Position numbers and translations under genes: made by a program. Under the pieces are notes generated by a model. It searched no databases. It saw nothing but the letters and a program-made list of their open reading frames with translations, and was not told where the DNA came from. Shown here in pieces: positions 16,589 to 25,055 of a stretch of DNA of 64,000 nucleotides; position 1 is the stretch's first letter, and the number at the start of each line of letters is the position of its first letter. Source of the stretch: Candidatus Poribacteria bacterium WGA-3G (GTDB taxonomy: Bacteria > Poribacteria > WGA-4E > WGA-3G); the NCBI GenBank assembly GCA_000406005.1, contig ASZN01000029.1, positions 1 to 64,000 of the forward strand, read 5' to 3'.

Positions 16589-17449
16589 ATGAGACTCGGC
16601 ATCGTTGGACTCTGCGGTGATTTCCGCACACTTACATCAGAACAGATCGCAAACATCAAGGCTCTGGAATTTACAGGTTTAAGTTTCCATTTCCCCAGCG
16701 CAGAGATACCATCTGTACCACCAGACGCGTGCAGACGTTGCGTAGAAATGTTGGAAGCCGCGAAACTCGACCTCGTGCAATTCGGCATCACTTACGACGA
16801 ATGCCTCTTTCACCCAGATGCCGCTGTCCGAGAAGCCGCGATCACAAGCGTCCAACGCGGTATGGCAACCGCAGCCGCCCTCAAGGCGCACCACTACCTG
16901 TTCCGACCGGGTAGCCTTAACCCCGACGGTGCTTGGACATCTCATCGGGATAACTATCTCCCTGAATCGATGGAACGCTTGATCGAGACCCTGAAACCGA
17001 TTGCAGCACACGCCGAACAACACGAACTCACACTCGTTATGGAGACACACGCTGTCTCCATCATGGATTCACCGGAAACCTGTCGCGAAGTCGTGGAGCA
17101 AGTCGGTTCCGAACGATTACGCATCGTCATGGATTTCGTCAACCATTTCCAAACACTCCGACAGGTCTACGACAGCGAAGACCGCCTGAACCACATCTTT
17201 GATGTGATGGGTCCCGTCGCACCGATGGCACACATCAAAGACATCAGCGTTCAGAACGGACTCGTCCTCCACCTCAGCGAAGAGGTCGCCGGTGAAGGTG
17301 AATTGGATATCGGCGTGGCACTGAAACGTTTTGACGCACTCTATCCCGACGGCTACGGATTGATAGAACATCTACCGGCGGAGAAGATCCCGCTCGCGAA
17401 TACCAACGTCCGACGCATCGCTGCCAAAAATGGAGTCAACATCTATTAG
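16589..17449 (+). CDS. Sugar phosphate isomerase/epimerase-like TIM barrel
   Basis: This gene encodes 286 residues of the AP_endonuc_2 / xylose-isomerase-like TIM-barrel fold. LGIVGLCGDFRTLT forms the first strand. METHAVSIMDSPE provides a metal-binding Glu. VMDFVNHFQ, MAHIKDISV and HLSEEVAGEGELDIG supply the other metal-site residues. Members interconvert keto/aldo sugars or inositol derivatives, or cleave sugar-like substrates. The exact reaction is not evident. A ribosome-binding site AAAGGA lies upstream. It stands alone between repeat clusters. It is one of several sugar-metabolism enzymes in the window. Confidence 0.82.
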   Translation: MRLGIVGLCGDFRTLTSEQIANIKALEFTGLSFHFPSAEIPSVPPDACRRCVEMLEAAKLDLVQFGITYDECLFHPDAAVREAAITSVQRGMATAAALKAHHYLFRPGSLNPDGAWTSHRDNYLPESMERLIETLKPIAAHAEQHELTLVMETHAVSIMDSPETCREVVEQVGSERLRIVMDFVNHFQTLRQVYDSEDRLNHIFDVMGPVAPMAHIKDISVQNGLVLHLSEEVAGEGELDIGVALKRFDALYPDGYGLIEHLPAEKIPLANTNVRRIAAKNGVNIY

Positions 17450-17458
17450 CGGAATAGT

Positions 17459-17540
17459 TATAAGTTTTCAGTTAATAGTTAACAGTTAAGAGAAAGACTT
17501 GATGCATCAGATCCGCTCTTAACCGAAAACCGTTAACCAG
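17459..17540. repeat. Degenerate heptamer repeats
   Basis: AGTTTTC, AGTTAAT, AGTTAAC and AGTTAAG units, then ACCGAAAACCGTTAACC, fill most of the gap between the TIM-barrel gene and the next gene, whose ribosome-binding site (TAGGAG) follows. Confidence 0.65.
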
Positions 17541-17556
17541 TTTAGGAGATGACCAC

Positions 17557-20076
17557 ATGTTTAAAAACATCCGCATCATACAACGCTTTTGCGCATCTAT
17601 ACTGATCGTTATCTTTCTCTCCCTTACGGTTTTACCTATAGCCTTCGCACAGGATGAAGCGGTCACCGACACTTTATCAGAAAGCGCACGCAGTCTCTGG
17701 TCTCAGGGAAAAATCTACGTTTTGGCGGCTGCAATTAGCTTTGTGTTCGCCGGTAGCTTCTACATTATAAGACTCTTTCGGAAAGATAAACTCCTAAAGA
17801 CGCTCCTTAACAAGTATGTTGTTTTTCAGATGAAGGACGAAAACAGACGGTATCGCGGCACGATGCGACTTGAGTTCACAGGTATGGAAATTATCTCCGA
17901 GGAATCCAGGCAACGCGGGCACGCACCGAGCTATATCTTCAAAAATAAGGAACGTGAAGACCAAATTATCGCATATATCCGCTATCACGATGCGATGAAC
18001 GAGCGTGAACTACGCGAACGCGCCTGGGAACTCGAGCGCGTCTACCATCCACCACTCCTCTACAAAATAAGACGCAGAATCCGAAACATGTTCGTCGCCC
18101 TCGGAGAAGCCACAAGAAATGCGATCAGCATGGTATCTCAAGGGGTCCGCAAAGGTATCGGTACGCGGTTCGCTCAGTACAACCAAGCATACCAACAAGC
18201 ACTTAACAGCAATAAGGCAGATATTACCGGACTCGACGAACTTGATAAATCCGCCGACTACCTCGAAGAACAGGAAGTCTATGAACGTCTCATTGAACGT
18301 CTCGTCGGCACCCGTGTTAAAGTCCGCACAGCAACAGGCGAATACACCGCTATCCTCAAAGACTATAATAATAATCATATAGCCTTAATGGACGTGAAAG
18401 ACAAAGACAACAACGGATACAGAGATGATTGGGGATATGAGCTTGAGTATAAACACAACTTAGATGCGCTAAATCGACGCGACGACCGCGGCTTACGCTG
18501 TCGCGCCGAAGACGGCGACGAAAACGGCGACTTTCTCGTTTTTGAAAACAATACACCTTATCAGATCCGACTTGGGAAGGTCGTGTTCTTTGATGGACCC
18601 CCCGAATGGGATTGGGATGCTGAGTTTAAAAAATATACGATCAATGCTTTCAGTGTTCAGAAACTCCGCGTCCAACCCGTCGCCAGACATAAGGTCGGTC
18701 CATTCGATCGCGTCGCTAAGCCCGAACAACTTACGGTAAGACATTACAAAAAATTTAGGATCAACTTCTGCTCTTTTCGCGATGCCGATATAATTTTCCC
18801 ACGCACAGGCTCACGCTGCACAATTATCGAAAGCGCGGAAAAATATCAACCCGAACTCTTCAGTCTAACCGGCTTGACGGACGCAATCTTAGACATGAGC
18901 GATAAAGAGGACATCGCCATCGCAGATAAAGAGGGCAGACCTATCCACGGTATCAACGTCGTTCACGGATATGTGACCAACGTCAACGAAGAACGCATCG
19001 ATCTAAAGACGATCGACACCAGTTATAGCCGACGGTGGGATATCGAAAACGCCTTCCGCAGTTTTGATAACAGATTCCGTCGCGGATTTCCGCTCCATAA
19101 AAGGCTAATGCCGACAAATCGAGCCAAAATTACCGCACACGCCGCCATCGTTGAACAGATACACACTAATTCCGTTCGACACGAGGCGTTAGCACCGCTC
19201 GTATATCCACAGAACCGAACGCTAAATACGACAGAACAACGCAAACGCCGACGAAAATTGATCCGAAATCGAATTGCAGGTAGCATCAACGCTGTCGTTA
19301 ACAGCAAGTTCTTCAAACCCGATACCGGAATCGTCAGGGTCCCAGGTGTCACCCGCTCAGAAGTACAAATGGCGATGCCGCTCAAACTCATGGCATTCAC
19401 AGGGAATACATCTACAGTCGAGTACCCCGCTCTCGAACGTTTCGAGTACATTCAGGAACATCATATACTCTATAGCGAAACCCAACACTTACGAACTGAC
19501 CGACTCCCGAAAACCGATATTCTGTGGATCGGCAACGGCGAAATCTATAAATCCGGCTATCGACTGAACATTGATGCGGAACATCGGATCAAAAACTTCG
19601 TCAGCCAAGGTGGGGTCGTTATTGTCTCCGGGCAAGATGTCAAGGCAAATGCCAAGCAGCGCCGTGGAACCGGATGGATACCCGAACCACTCACCGGCAT
19701 CGAGTGTGACGAAACTTATGAACTTTTTCCGACATTACAAGGAAAACGTTCACGGATCTTTCAACGACCGAATCCAATAAACGGAAATCACCACACCGAC
19801 CCAAACGCAATGGACCAACCCCTAATCCGGCTCGACGATATGTGGCTCGATCCACTCGGAAAATGGACACCGCTCGCGAAAACCAACACGGCAGCCGCTG
19901 GACTAAAGGACGGGTTTGAGGACGCATCCGCACTGCTGCTCCTGCCATTTCAGAAGGGGTTATACATTGTCACCAGTTTGAAAAATGAGACAGAAGCGGA
20001 TGTGAAAATCAACGATAAAATCATGGAAAATCTGCTCCACTTCTCTGTCAGATGGATCGACAAACAACGTTTTTAA
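17557..20076 (+). CDS. Large membrane-anchored protein of unknown function
   Basis: This gene encodes 839 residues. It has a signal peptide (cleavage near IAFAQD, residue 32), a second membrane segment at about residues 52-72, and then a long soluble part. A region near residues 240-270 (VGTRVKVRTATGEYTAILKD) looks like an Sm/SH3-type barrel. DKDNNGYRDDWG resembles a calcium-binding loop. The C-terminal third (TDILWIGNGEIY, then IKNFVSQGGVVIVSGQD) resembles a glutamine-amidotransferase/ThuA-like flavodoxin fold, common in surface proteins of planctomycetes and related groups. No enzyme motif is complete. TAGGAG gives a fair ribosome-binding site. Envelope-facing with unknown role. Confidence 0.7.
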   Translation: MFKNIRIIQRFCASILIVIFLSLTVLPIAFAQDEAVTDTLSESARSLWSQGKIYVLAAAISFVFAGSFYIIRLFRKDKLLKTLLNKYVVFQMKDENRRYRGTMRLEFTGMEIISEESRQRGHAPSYIFKNKEREDQIIAYIRYHDAMNERELRERAWELERVYHPPLLYKIRRRIRNMFVALGEATRNAISMVSQGVRKGIGTRFAQYNQAYQQALNSNKADITGLDELDKSADYLEEQEVYERLIERLVGTRVKVRTATGEYTAILKDYNNNHIALMDVKDKDNNGYRDDWGYELEYKHNLDALNRRDDRGLRCRAEDGDENGDFLVFENNTPYQIRLGKVVFFDGPPEWDWDAEFKKYTINAFSVQKLRVQPVARHKVGPFDRVAKPEQLTVRHYKKFRINFCSFRDADIIFPRTGSRCTIIESAEKYQPELFSLTGLTDAILDMSDKEDIAIADKEGRPIHGINVVHGYVTNVNEERIDLKTIDTSYSRRWDIENAFRSFDNRFRRGFPLHKRLMPTNRAKITAHAAIVEQIHTNSVRHEALAPLVYPQNRTLNTTEQRKRRRKLIRNRIAGSINAVVNSKFFKPDTGIVRVPGVTRSEVQMAMPLKLMAFTGNTSTVEYPALERFEYIQEHHILYSETQHLRTDRLPKTDILWIGNGEIYKSGYRLNIDAEHRIKNFVSQGGVVIVSGQDVKANAKQRRGTGWIPEPLTGIECDETYELFPTLQGKRSRIFQRPNPINGNHHTDPNAMDQPLIRLDDMWLDPLGKWTPLAKTNTAAAGLKDGFEDASALLLLPFQKGLYIVTSLKNETEADVKINDKIMENLLHFSVRWIDKQRF

Positions 20077-20276
20077 TAGTTGTCAGTTGTCAGTTGTCAG
20101 TACGATTTTTCTACGAAAAATCTTTCAGTACTCAGTTATCAGTTAAGAGACTGTGGTTAATCAGACACCTCTTTAACTGATAACCGAAAGCGCAGCGTAC
20201 TGAGGACTGATAACCAGTCCTCTGATAACTGAAAGCGTAGCGTACTGGGTACTGTTAACTGTTAACTGTTAACTGT
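20077..20276. repeat. Long heptamer-repeat cluster with hairpin
   Basis: AGTTGTC units (20078 on), GATTTTTC-TACG-AAAAATC hairpin at about 20104, AGTTATC, ACTGATAACC and GTTAACT units fill the whole convergent gap. The last units encode the C-terminus EQLTVNS and the stop of lpxK on the minus strand. The hairpin with T-rich arms could act as a terminator. Confidence 0.8.
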
Positions 20277-21433
20277 TCTACAAGCCTATCAACCCCTTCC
20301 GTAATAACCAAAGCGATCTCAAGCACGGCTATCACAACTTCCCGATCTGCCACAAGGTCCACCAACTTCTGTTCATCCTTCTGTGTTGTGACAATCAGGT
20401 CCGCTCGTGATGTCTGAAACGCGGTATCTATCGCTGCCATGTCTACCTCAGTATAAACGTGATGATCCGGAAACGCCATCAACTCTACACGCTCTGGTGA
20501 ATATTGCCTAAGCGTCGCAACAAACGCATCTGGGTTCCCGATCCCGCAGACAGCGAGAATCCGTTTTCCGTCAAGTACTTTTAACGCCATCTCTTCAAAA
20601 CTGGGCTGGGGAACCCCGCCCCTACAAGGATAGAGACGTACAGGTTGGTGGACACTCTCCAAAATCAGCGCGTTCGGTGCGAACTGTTGAAATGCCGCTT
20701 TAGTTTGACCAAGAACGCGTGCCTTTAACATTGATGTCGGAGTCGCGTTCTTGGTCAACCGCAACATATCAACCGCGTCTGTATGTGTTAGCAGAATAAC
20801 ATCGGCGCGTCGGAGAGCCGTAACAGGTTCGCGTAAGGTCCCCGCGGGTAATAATTTCTCTCTATCTCTGAAAGGATGTTCCGGCGCAGCTGAATGCACA
20901 GGAACGGTGAGAATATCGACATCACGCGCAAGCTGTCGGTGTTGGAACCCGTCATCGAGAAGCAGGACATCCACATCAAAACGTTCAAGTGCAACCCGTC
21001 CTGCCTGATAGCGGTGCCGACCTACAATAATCGGAATACCACTGAGATGCTTCGCCAACATATACGCTTCATCGCCGCTCTCTTTTAAGGTAGCACACAC
21101 CCGCTGACCATCTGAAACAATCGTTACCTGCTCACGAGACGCACGTTTATACCCGCGCAGCAGGATCGCGGCACGGACATTCTGCTGCTGAAGATGTTTC
21201 GCAATCGCAATAACGGCAGGTGTTTTCCCTGTTCCGCCAACGGTAATATTACCGACACTAATCACTCGACACGGCAACCTGCGCGCTTTAAACACACCTA
21301 CCGCATAAAGTCGGTTCCGTCCTGAAACAATCAAACCATAAAGCCAACTGAGCGGAATTAATAAGAAGCGTAACGGACTGGCAAGAAGTCTTTTCTGTAG
21401 CAAGGCAAGATTGAGAGCAGGTACGAGTTTCAT
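20255..21433 (-). CDS. lpxK: Tetraacyldisaccharide 4'-kinase
   Basis: This gene encodes a 392-residue inner-membrane lipid A kinase that adds the 4'-phosphate to the tetraacyldisaccharide precursor. The N-terminal membrane helix (PLRFLLIPLSWLYGLIVSG) precedes VISVGNITVGGTGKTP, the LpxK P-loop. LLDDGFQHR is the family's second signature. Two oddities: a palindromic repeat of the GTAGGGGCGGGGTT type lies inside the gene (20602-20628) and adds about nine residues (YPCRGGVPQ), and the final EQLTVNS is encoded by heptamer repeats. It lies 129 bases downstream of lpxB on the same strand, and the pair suggests a full lipid A pathway. Confidence 0.93.
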   Translation of the reverse strand: MKLVPALNLALLQKRLLASPLRFLLIPLSWLYGLIVSGRNRLYAVGVFKARRLPCRVISVGNITVGGTGKTPAVIAIAKHLQQQNVRAAILLRGYKRASREQVTIVSDGQRVCATLKESGDEAYMLAKHLSGIPIIVGRHRYQAGRVALERFDVDVLLLDDGFQHRQLARDVDILTVPVHSAAPEHPFRDREKLLPAGTLREPVTALRRADVILLTHTDAVDMLRLTKNATPTSMLKARVLGQTKAAFQQFAPNALILESVHQPVRLYPCRGGVPQPSFEEMALKVLDGKRILAVCGIGNPDAFVATLRQYSPERVELMAFPDHHVYTEVDMAAIDTAFQTSRADLIVTTQKDEQKLVDLVADREVVIAVLEIALVITEGVDRLVEQLTVNS

Positions 21434-21526
21434 GAGGAATAGTTTTTGGTTCTCGGTTTTCAGTTTGTCTCACAGCGAGAGTTAAACACTTATGTCGGTT
21501 ACTTTTATTCTTACTGCCACAAGACA

Positions 21527-21566
21527 CCTCTTAACTGATAACTGATAACTGATAACTGACAACTAT
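21527..21566. repeat. Heptamer repeat (TAACTGA)x3
   Basis: TAACTGA units repeat in tandem and are followed by CAACTATT immediately before the lpxB stop on the minus strand. They form most of the lpxB-lpxK spacer. Confidence 0.8.
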
Positions 21567-22723
21567 TTTACATCTAACACTAATTCCGCTGTGCGTTCAG
21601 CTGCACCGGCTGCCCCAAGCTGCCTATAAACCGATTGAAGGGACTCGCGCTGTTCTTCACGCTTCTCTGGATGCCGCAGAAAATCGAGTGCCAACGCTGT
21701 CAAAGCATCCGGTGTCAACGCCGTCTGTAATAATTCCGGGACAATATCACGTCCAGCAATAAGGTTCGGGAGTCCGCTCCGGTTCAGCGGGGTCAACATC
21801 TTGATGATATGCCAATTGACGGATGCCGTGCGAAAGAGGATAATCATCGGTGTACCGATACATGTTGCTTCAAGCGTCGCCGTGCCGGAAGTAACCAGCA
21901 GCAGGGTTGACGCTCGCATCGCTGTATACGTCTGATTTTCGACAATCTGAATAGATGGGTTCTGTAAAGGCGGAGTAACCCGGTTTCCCCTACACTGTTC
22001 CGCAATACTTTCACGTGAAATTCCGGGAGCTAACGGGAGAACCCATTGTGCGTCCGGATAGACCGCCGCAATGTTCGCAGCGGCTTTTAGCATAACCGGT
22101 AAAATATGTCGAATCTCGGAACGACGGCTCCCCGGCATCAAACCGATAACAGGTGCGTCTCGGTCATCCGTTTCACACAAATTGAGACGCGCTCGTGCCT
22201 CACACACCGTTAAAGGGGTCTGCGCGAAATCGACAAGCGGATGCCCAACGAATTCGGCGTTTGCACCAGCATCTCGGTAAAACTCCGCTTCAAATGGGAA
22301 AATGGCAGCGACAACGTCTGCTGATTTCGCCAATTTCTTGGCTCGACCGGCACGCCATGCCCACGCTTTCGGCGGAATGTAATAGACAACCGACACCCCG
22401 CACCCACGAGCAAATCGGGCTAACGGCATATTAAACTCAGCAAAATCTACAAGGAGAAGCACATCCGGACGCGCCTCACGGATACGGCGTTTCAGATACG
22501 CCTGTTTCCGAAGGAACATCGGGAGGACAGTGAGGACATCCGCAAAACCCATGACAGCGGAATCTCGGATGTGAAGGTCAAGCGCCACCGATGCCGCTGC
22601 CATCTGGTCGCCGCCCATACCGAAAAGCGTTATATCCGGACACAGTGCCTTGAGTTGCCGAGCCACATGAGAAGCGTGCAAGTCACCAGAAGGTTCCCCA
22701 GCAACAATCATAATTTTTGGCAC
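21563..22723 (-). CDS. lpxB: Lipid-A-disaccharide synthase
   Basis: This gene encodes a 386-residue GT19 glycosyltransferase that condenses UDP-2,3-diacylglucosamine with lipid X. MIVAGEPSGDLHASHV at the N-terminus, GMGGDQMAAA, VYYIPPKAWAWRAGR and GLMPGSRRSEI in the C-terminal half are LpxB signatures. SGTATLEAT binds the UDP side. The length is normal. It is upstream of lpxK in the same direction; heptamer repeats separate them. Together they show that the organism makes lipid A. Confidence 0.95.
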   Translation of the reverse strand: MPKIMIVAGEPSGDLHASHVARQLKALCPDITLFGMGGDQMAAASVALDLHIRDSAVMGFADVLTVLPMFLRKQAYLKRRIREARPDVLLLVDFAEFNMPLARFARGCGVSVVYYIPPKAWAWRAGRAKKLAKSADVVAAIFPFEAEFYRDAGANAEFVGHPLVDFAQTPLTVCEARARLNLCETDDRDAPVIGLMPGSRRSEIRHILPVMLKAAANIAAVYPDAQWVLPLAPGISRESIAEQCRGNRVTPPLQNPSIQIVENQTYTAMRASTLLLVTSGTATLEATCIGTPMIILFRTASVNWHIIKMLTPLNRSGLPNLIAGRDIVPELLQTALTPDALTALALDFLRHPEKREEQRESLQSVYRQLGAAGAAERTAELVLDVK

Positions 22724-22782
22724 ATGAGCCTCCGAGTCACATTCAGCAACCCCAAATAGCGGTACTTGTTCACAAAATCTCC

Positions 22783-22818
22783 ATTACTGACAACTGACAA
22801 CTGATAACCGATAACCAC
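22783..22818. repeat. Heptamer repeats between argC and lpxB
   Basis: ACTGACA, ACTGACA, ACTGATA, CCGATAA units fill the space just downstream of the argC stop on the minus strand. Confidence 0.75.
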
Positions 22819-23862
22819 TCACGGTATCATCCCCGGCACTTTCAGACCATCGGTTTCATTGAGACCGAACATCAGATTGAGATTCTGCACAACAGCACCG
22901 GCAGCACCTTTACCGAGGTTATCAATCGCTGCCATCGCGACGACACGGCGGGTACGTGTATCCACTTCAAGCCCAATATCGCAATAGTTACTGCCGAGTA
23001 CGGACTTGGTCTGCGGATATGCACTCGACGGCAGCACCCGAACAAACGGTTCATTCCCATAAAATTTCTCATACAACGCAAGCACATTCTCCGTAGACAG
23101 TTCCTCAGTGAGACGCATATAGACGGTACTGAGAATGCCTCGTGTCATGGGAACGAGATGCGGTGTAAACGTCACACGAACCGGTTCCGATGCGACAGCA
23201 CTCAACTCCTGCTCAATCTCTGGCGTATGCCGATGCACACCAATATTATAGGCGACGACATTAGATTCGCGATTCGGATAGTGCGTATTTTCGCTCGGTT
23301 TCGGACCGGCACCGGAAATCCCTGATTTCGAGTCAACGATGATAGAATCCAACTCGACCGCGCCCTCTGCGACCAGGGGCATCGCCGCGAGTACAGCACT
23401 CGTCGGATAACACCCCGGATTCGCGACCAATTGGGCAGTCCGAATCTGTTCGCGATACCGCTCCGGCAACCCATAGACCGCCAGTTGCATGAGTTCCGCG
23501 CTTGTATGCTCAGCATGGTACCACGCTTCATAGGTATCTGCATCTCCGAGCCGATAGTCCGCACTGAAATCTACAACGCGTAAACCTTGTGCCAGAATTT
23601 GCGGCACAAACGACATCGCCACCTTGTGCGGCACCGCAAGCACAACAACATCTACCCGCGCTTTGAGGGATCTAATATCTAAGGGTTCAAATGTGGTGGA
23701 CAGAAACCCGCGAAGGTTCGGCAGGACACTTTCAACACACTGTCCCGAGTATGTCTCAGAAGTACAGAGCGCTACCTGCAGCTTGCCAGAGTGGTTAGCG
23801 AGAAAGCGTAACAATTCGCTACCGCTATACCCCGACGCACCAACAATTCCAACTTTTATCAT
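22819..23862 (-). CDS. argC: N-acetyl-gamma-glutamyl-phosphate reductase
   Basis: This gene encodes a 347-residue NADPH-dependent reductase of arginine synthesis. GIVGASGYSGSELLR is the N-terminal dinucleotide motif. The catalytic Cys lies in VANPGCYPTSA, and SGAGPKPSENTHY with PHLVPMTRGI are further type-1 ArgC signatures. The length is standard. It stands alone in the argC direction, and no argJ or argB lies next to it here. A TTGACT-17-TAAAAT promoter is upstream. Confidence 0.95.
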   Translation of the reverse strand: MIKVGIVGASGYSGSELLRFLANHSGKLQVALCTSETYSGQCVESVLPNLRGFLSTTFEPLDIRSLKARVDVVVLAVPHKVAMSFVPQILAQGLRVVDFSADYRLGDADTYEAWYHAEHTSAELMQLAVYGLPERYREQIRTAQLVANPGCYPTSAVLAAMPLVAEGAVELDSIIVDSKSGISGAGPKPSENTHYPNRESNVVAYNIGVHRHTPEIEQELSAVASEPVRVTFTPHLVPMTRGILSTVYMRLTEELSTENVLALYEKFYGNEPFVRVLPSSAYPQTKSVLGSNYCDIGLEVDTRTRRVVAMAAIDNLGKGAAGAVVQNLNLMFGLNETDGLKVPGMIP

Positions 23863-23909
23863 TTACATCTCACCGTATGTTTTATTTTAAAGTCGTATAG
23901 TATGTAGGA

Positions 23910-23938
23910 ATTTTACTACATTTTGGCGATAAAGTCAA
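23910..23938 (-). promoter_or_regulatory. Sigma-70-type promoter for argC
   Basis: On the minus strand, TTGACT (23933-23938) and TAAAAT (23910-23915) are separated by 17 bases and lie about 48-76 bases upstream of the argC ATG. No ArgR box was recognised. Confidence 0.55.
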
Positions 23939-23960
23939 ATTAGCAATTAAAAGTGCCACC

Positions 23961-24054
23961 TGTAGCATAGGAAACCGTTAGCCTGTGCAACGTATTAACT
24001 GTTGACCACTGAGTGCCGACGGCTGACGGCTGACTGCCGACAACTGACAACTAT
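23961..24054. repeat. REP-like palindrome followed by GACGGCT/GACAACT heptamers
   Basis: TGTAGCATAGGAAACCG TTAGCCTGTGCA (from 23961) is a degenerate member of the GTAGCACAAAC palindrome family. From 23999, units such as GCCGACG, GCTGACG, GCTGACT and GCCGACA form a GC-richer variant of the heptamer family. Confidence 0.55.
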
Positions 24055-24157
24055 TCAAAAATACATTGACAGCACATTTATACACAAGGTAAAATATACC
24101 AACTTTCACCCTATATCTCACACTATAACCTTGTCAGAAAATGACAAAGGAGAAACT

Positions 24158-24910
24158 ATGAAATTTGCGCGATATGAATTAAACGGCACAATCGGTTACG
24201 GCATCGTCTCAGGCGAAAACCTGAACGTTTTATCGGGATGTCCATTCGGAGAATACACTGAAACAGGCGACACCGTCGCTTTAGCGGATGTCCAACGCCT
24301 CGCACCGACAACACCCACAAAGGTTTTAGCCGTCGGTTTAAACTATCGGAGTCATTTAGACGGCGCACCGGAACCGGCAAACCCCGAAATCTTCATCAAA
24401 ACGCCTTCCTGTATCAATAACCCCGGCGGCAATATCGAATTACCCAGCGGCGATGACGATGTACACGCTGAAGGTGAACTCGTCGTCATCATGAAAGAAC
24501 GGACACAGAAAGTGACACCGGAAGAGGCAGCCGCCAATATTTTAGGCGTGACCTGCGGCAACGACGTCAGCGCACGCACATGGCAGAGCAACGACCTACA
24601 GTGGTGGCGCGCCAAAGCATCGGATACCTTTGGTCCCATAGGTCCTGTTATCGCTACCGATGTTGACTATACCGACGCACAATTGGAGACCCGTATCAAC
24701 GGCGAAGTCGTTCAAAAACAGACAACCGCAGACCTTATCTTCCCTGTGACAACCATCGTGAGTTTCATCTCACAAGCAATAACACTTGAACCGGGGGATG
24801 CAATCTTTACCGGCACGCCGGGCACAACAACCGCCTTAAAAGCCGGTGATGTCGTTGAAATTGAAATTGAAGGCATCGGTATCCTGAAAAACCCAGTCGT
24901 GGCACAATAA
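24158..24910 (+). CDS. Fumarylacetoacetate hydrolase family protein
   Basis: This gene encodes 250 residues of the FAH superfamily, which act as hydrolases, isomerases or decarboxylases on small keto acids. I chose the ATG at 24158 because AAAGGAG lies upstream, although the frame opens at 24002. KVLAVGLNYRSHLDG starts the catalytic domain. EGELVVIM carries the metal-binding Glu pair. GNDVSARTWQ and DAIFTGTPGTT are family signatures. Related proteins act in sugar-acid catabolism (for example 2,4-diketo-3-deoxy-L-fuconate hydrolase), which would suit the fucose-related genes here, but this is inferred. An in-frame-open tail in the -1 frame just after the stop is described separately. Confidence 0.85.
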   Translation: MKFARYELNGTIGYGIVSGENLNVLSGCPFGEYTETGDTVALADVQRLAPTTPTKVLAVGLNYRSHLDGAPEPANPEIFIKTPSCINNPGGNIELPSGDDDVHAEGELVVIMKERTQKVTPEEAAANILGVTCGNDVSARTWQSNDLQWWRAKASDTFGPIGPVIATDVDYTDAQLETRINGEVVQKQTTADLIFPVTTIVSFISQAITLEPGDAIFTGTPGTTTALKAGDVVEIEIEGIGILKNPVVAQ

Positions 24911-24924
24911 TTTCAGCACAACTT

Positions 24925-24984
24925 GCAAAAGGGGAAGCCAATAAACTAAGCACAACATGGGGCACTATTAAGGCTGCTTATTAA
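24925..24984 (+). pseudogene. Orphan copy of the LamG-protein C-terminal tag
   Basis: Between the FAH stop and a terminator, a frame ending TAA at 24982-24984 reads GEANKLSTTWGTIKAAY. This matches the C-terminal tag of all four LamG proteins in the window (for example HGKATTTWGQIKAR at 30011). There is no start codon. It is either the last trace of a deleted LamG-type gene or, since the frame is open and -1 to FAH, a tail that FAH lost or gains by frameshift. Confidence 0.5.
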
Positions 24985-25008
24985 TCAGGTTTTACTCTGA
25001 CTCTCGCT

Positions 25009-25035
25009 GGCGAGGTTTCCAACCTCGCCTTTTTT
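25009..25035 (+). terminator. Rho-independent terminator
   Basis: GGCGAGGTT-TCC-AACCTCGCC followed by six T residues (25030-25035) is a strong intrinsic terminator for the FAH transcript. The stem is also a member of the GGCGAGGT palindrome family seen at 54393-54417. Confidence 0.8.
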
Positions 25036-25055
25036 CAGAAATTGGGACTAACACT

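Noticed and set aside
20077..20276. CRISPR-like array
   Set aside because: The repeats are 7-bp tandem units without unique spacers of constant length, and no cas genes are near.
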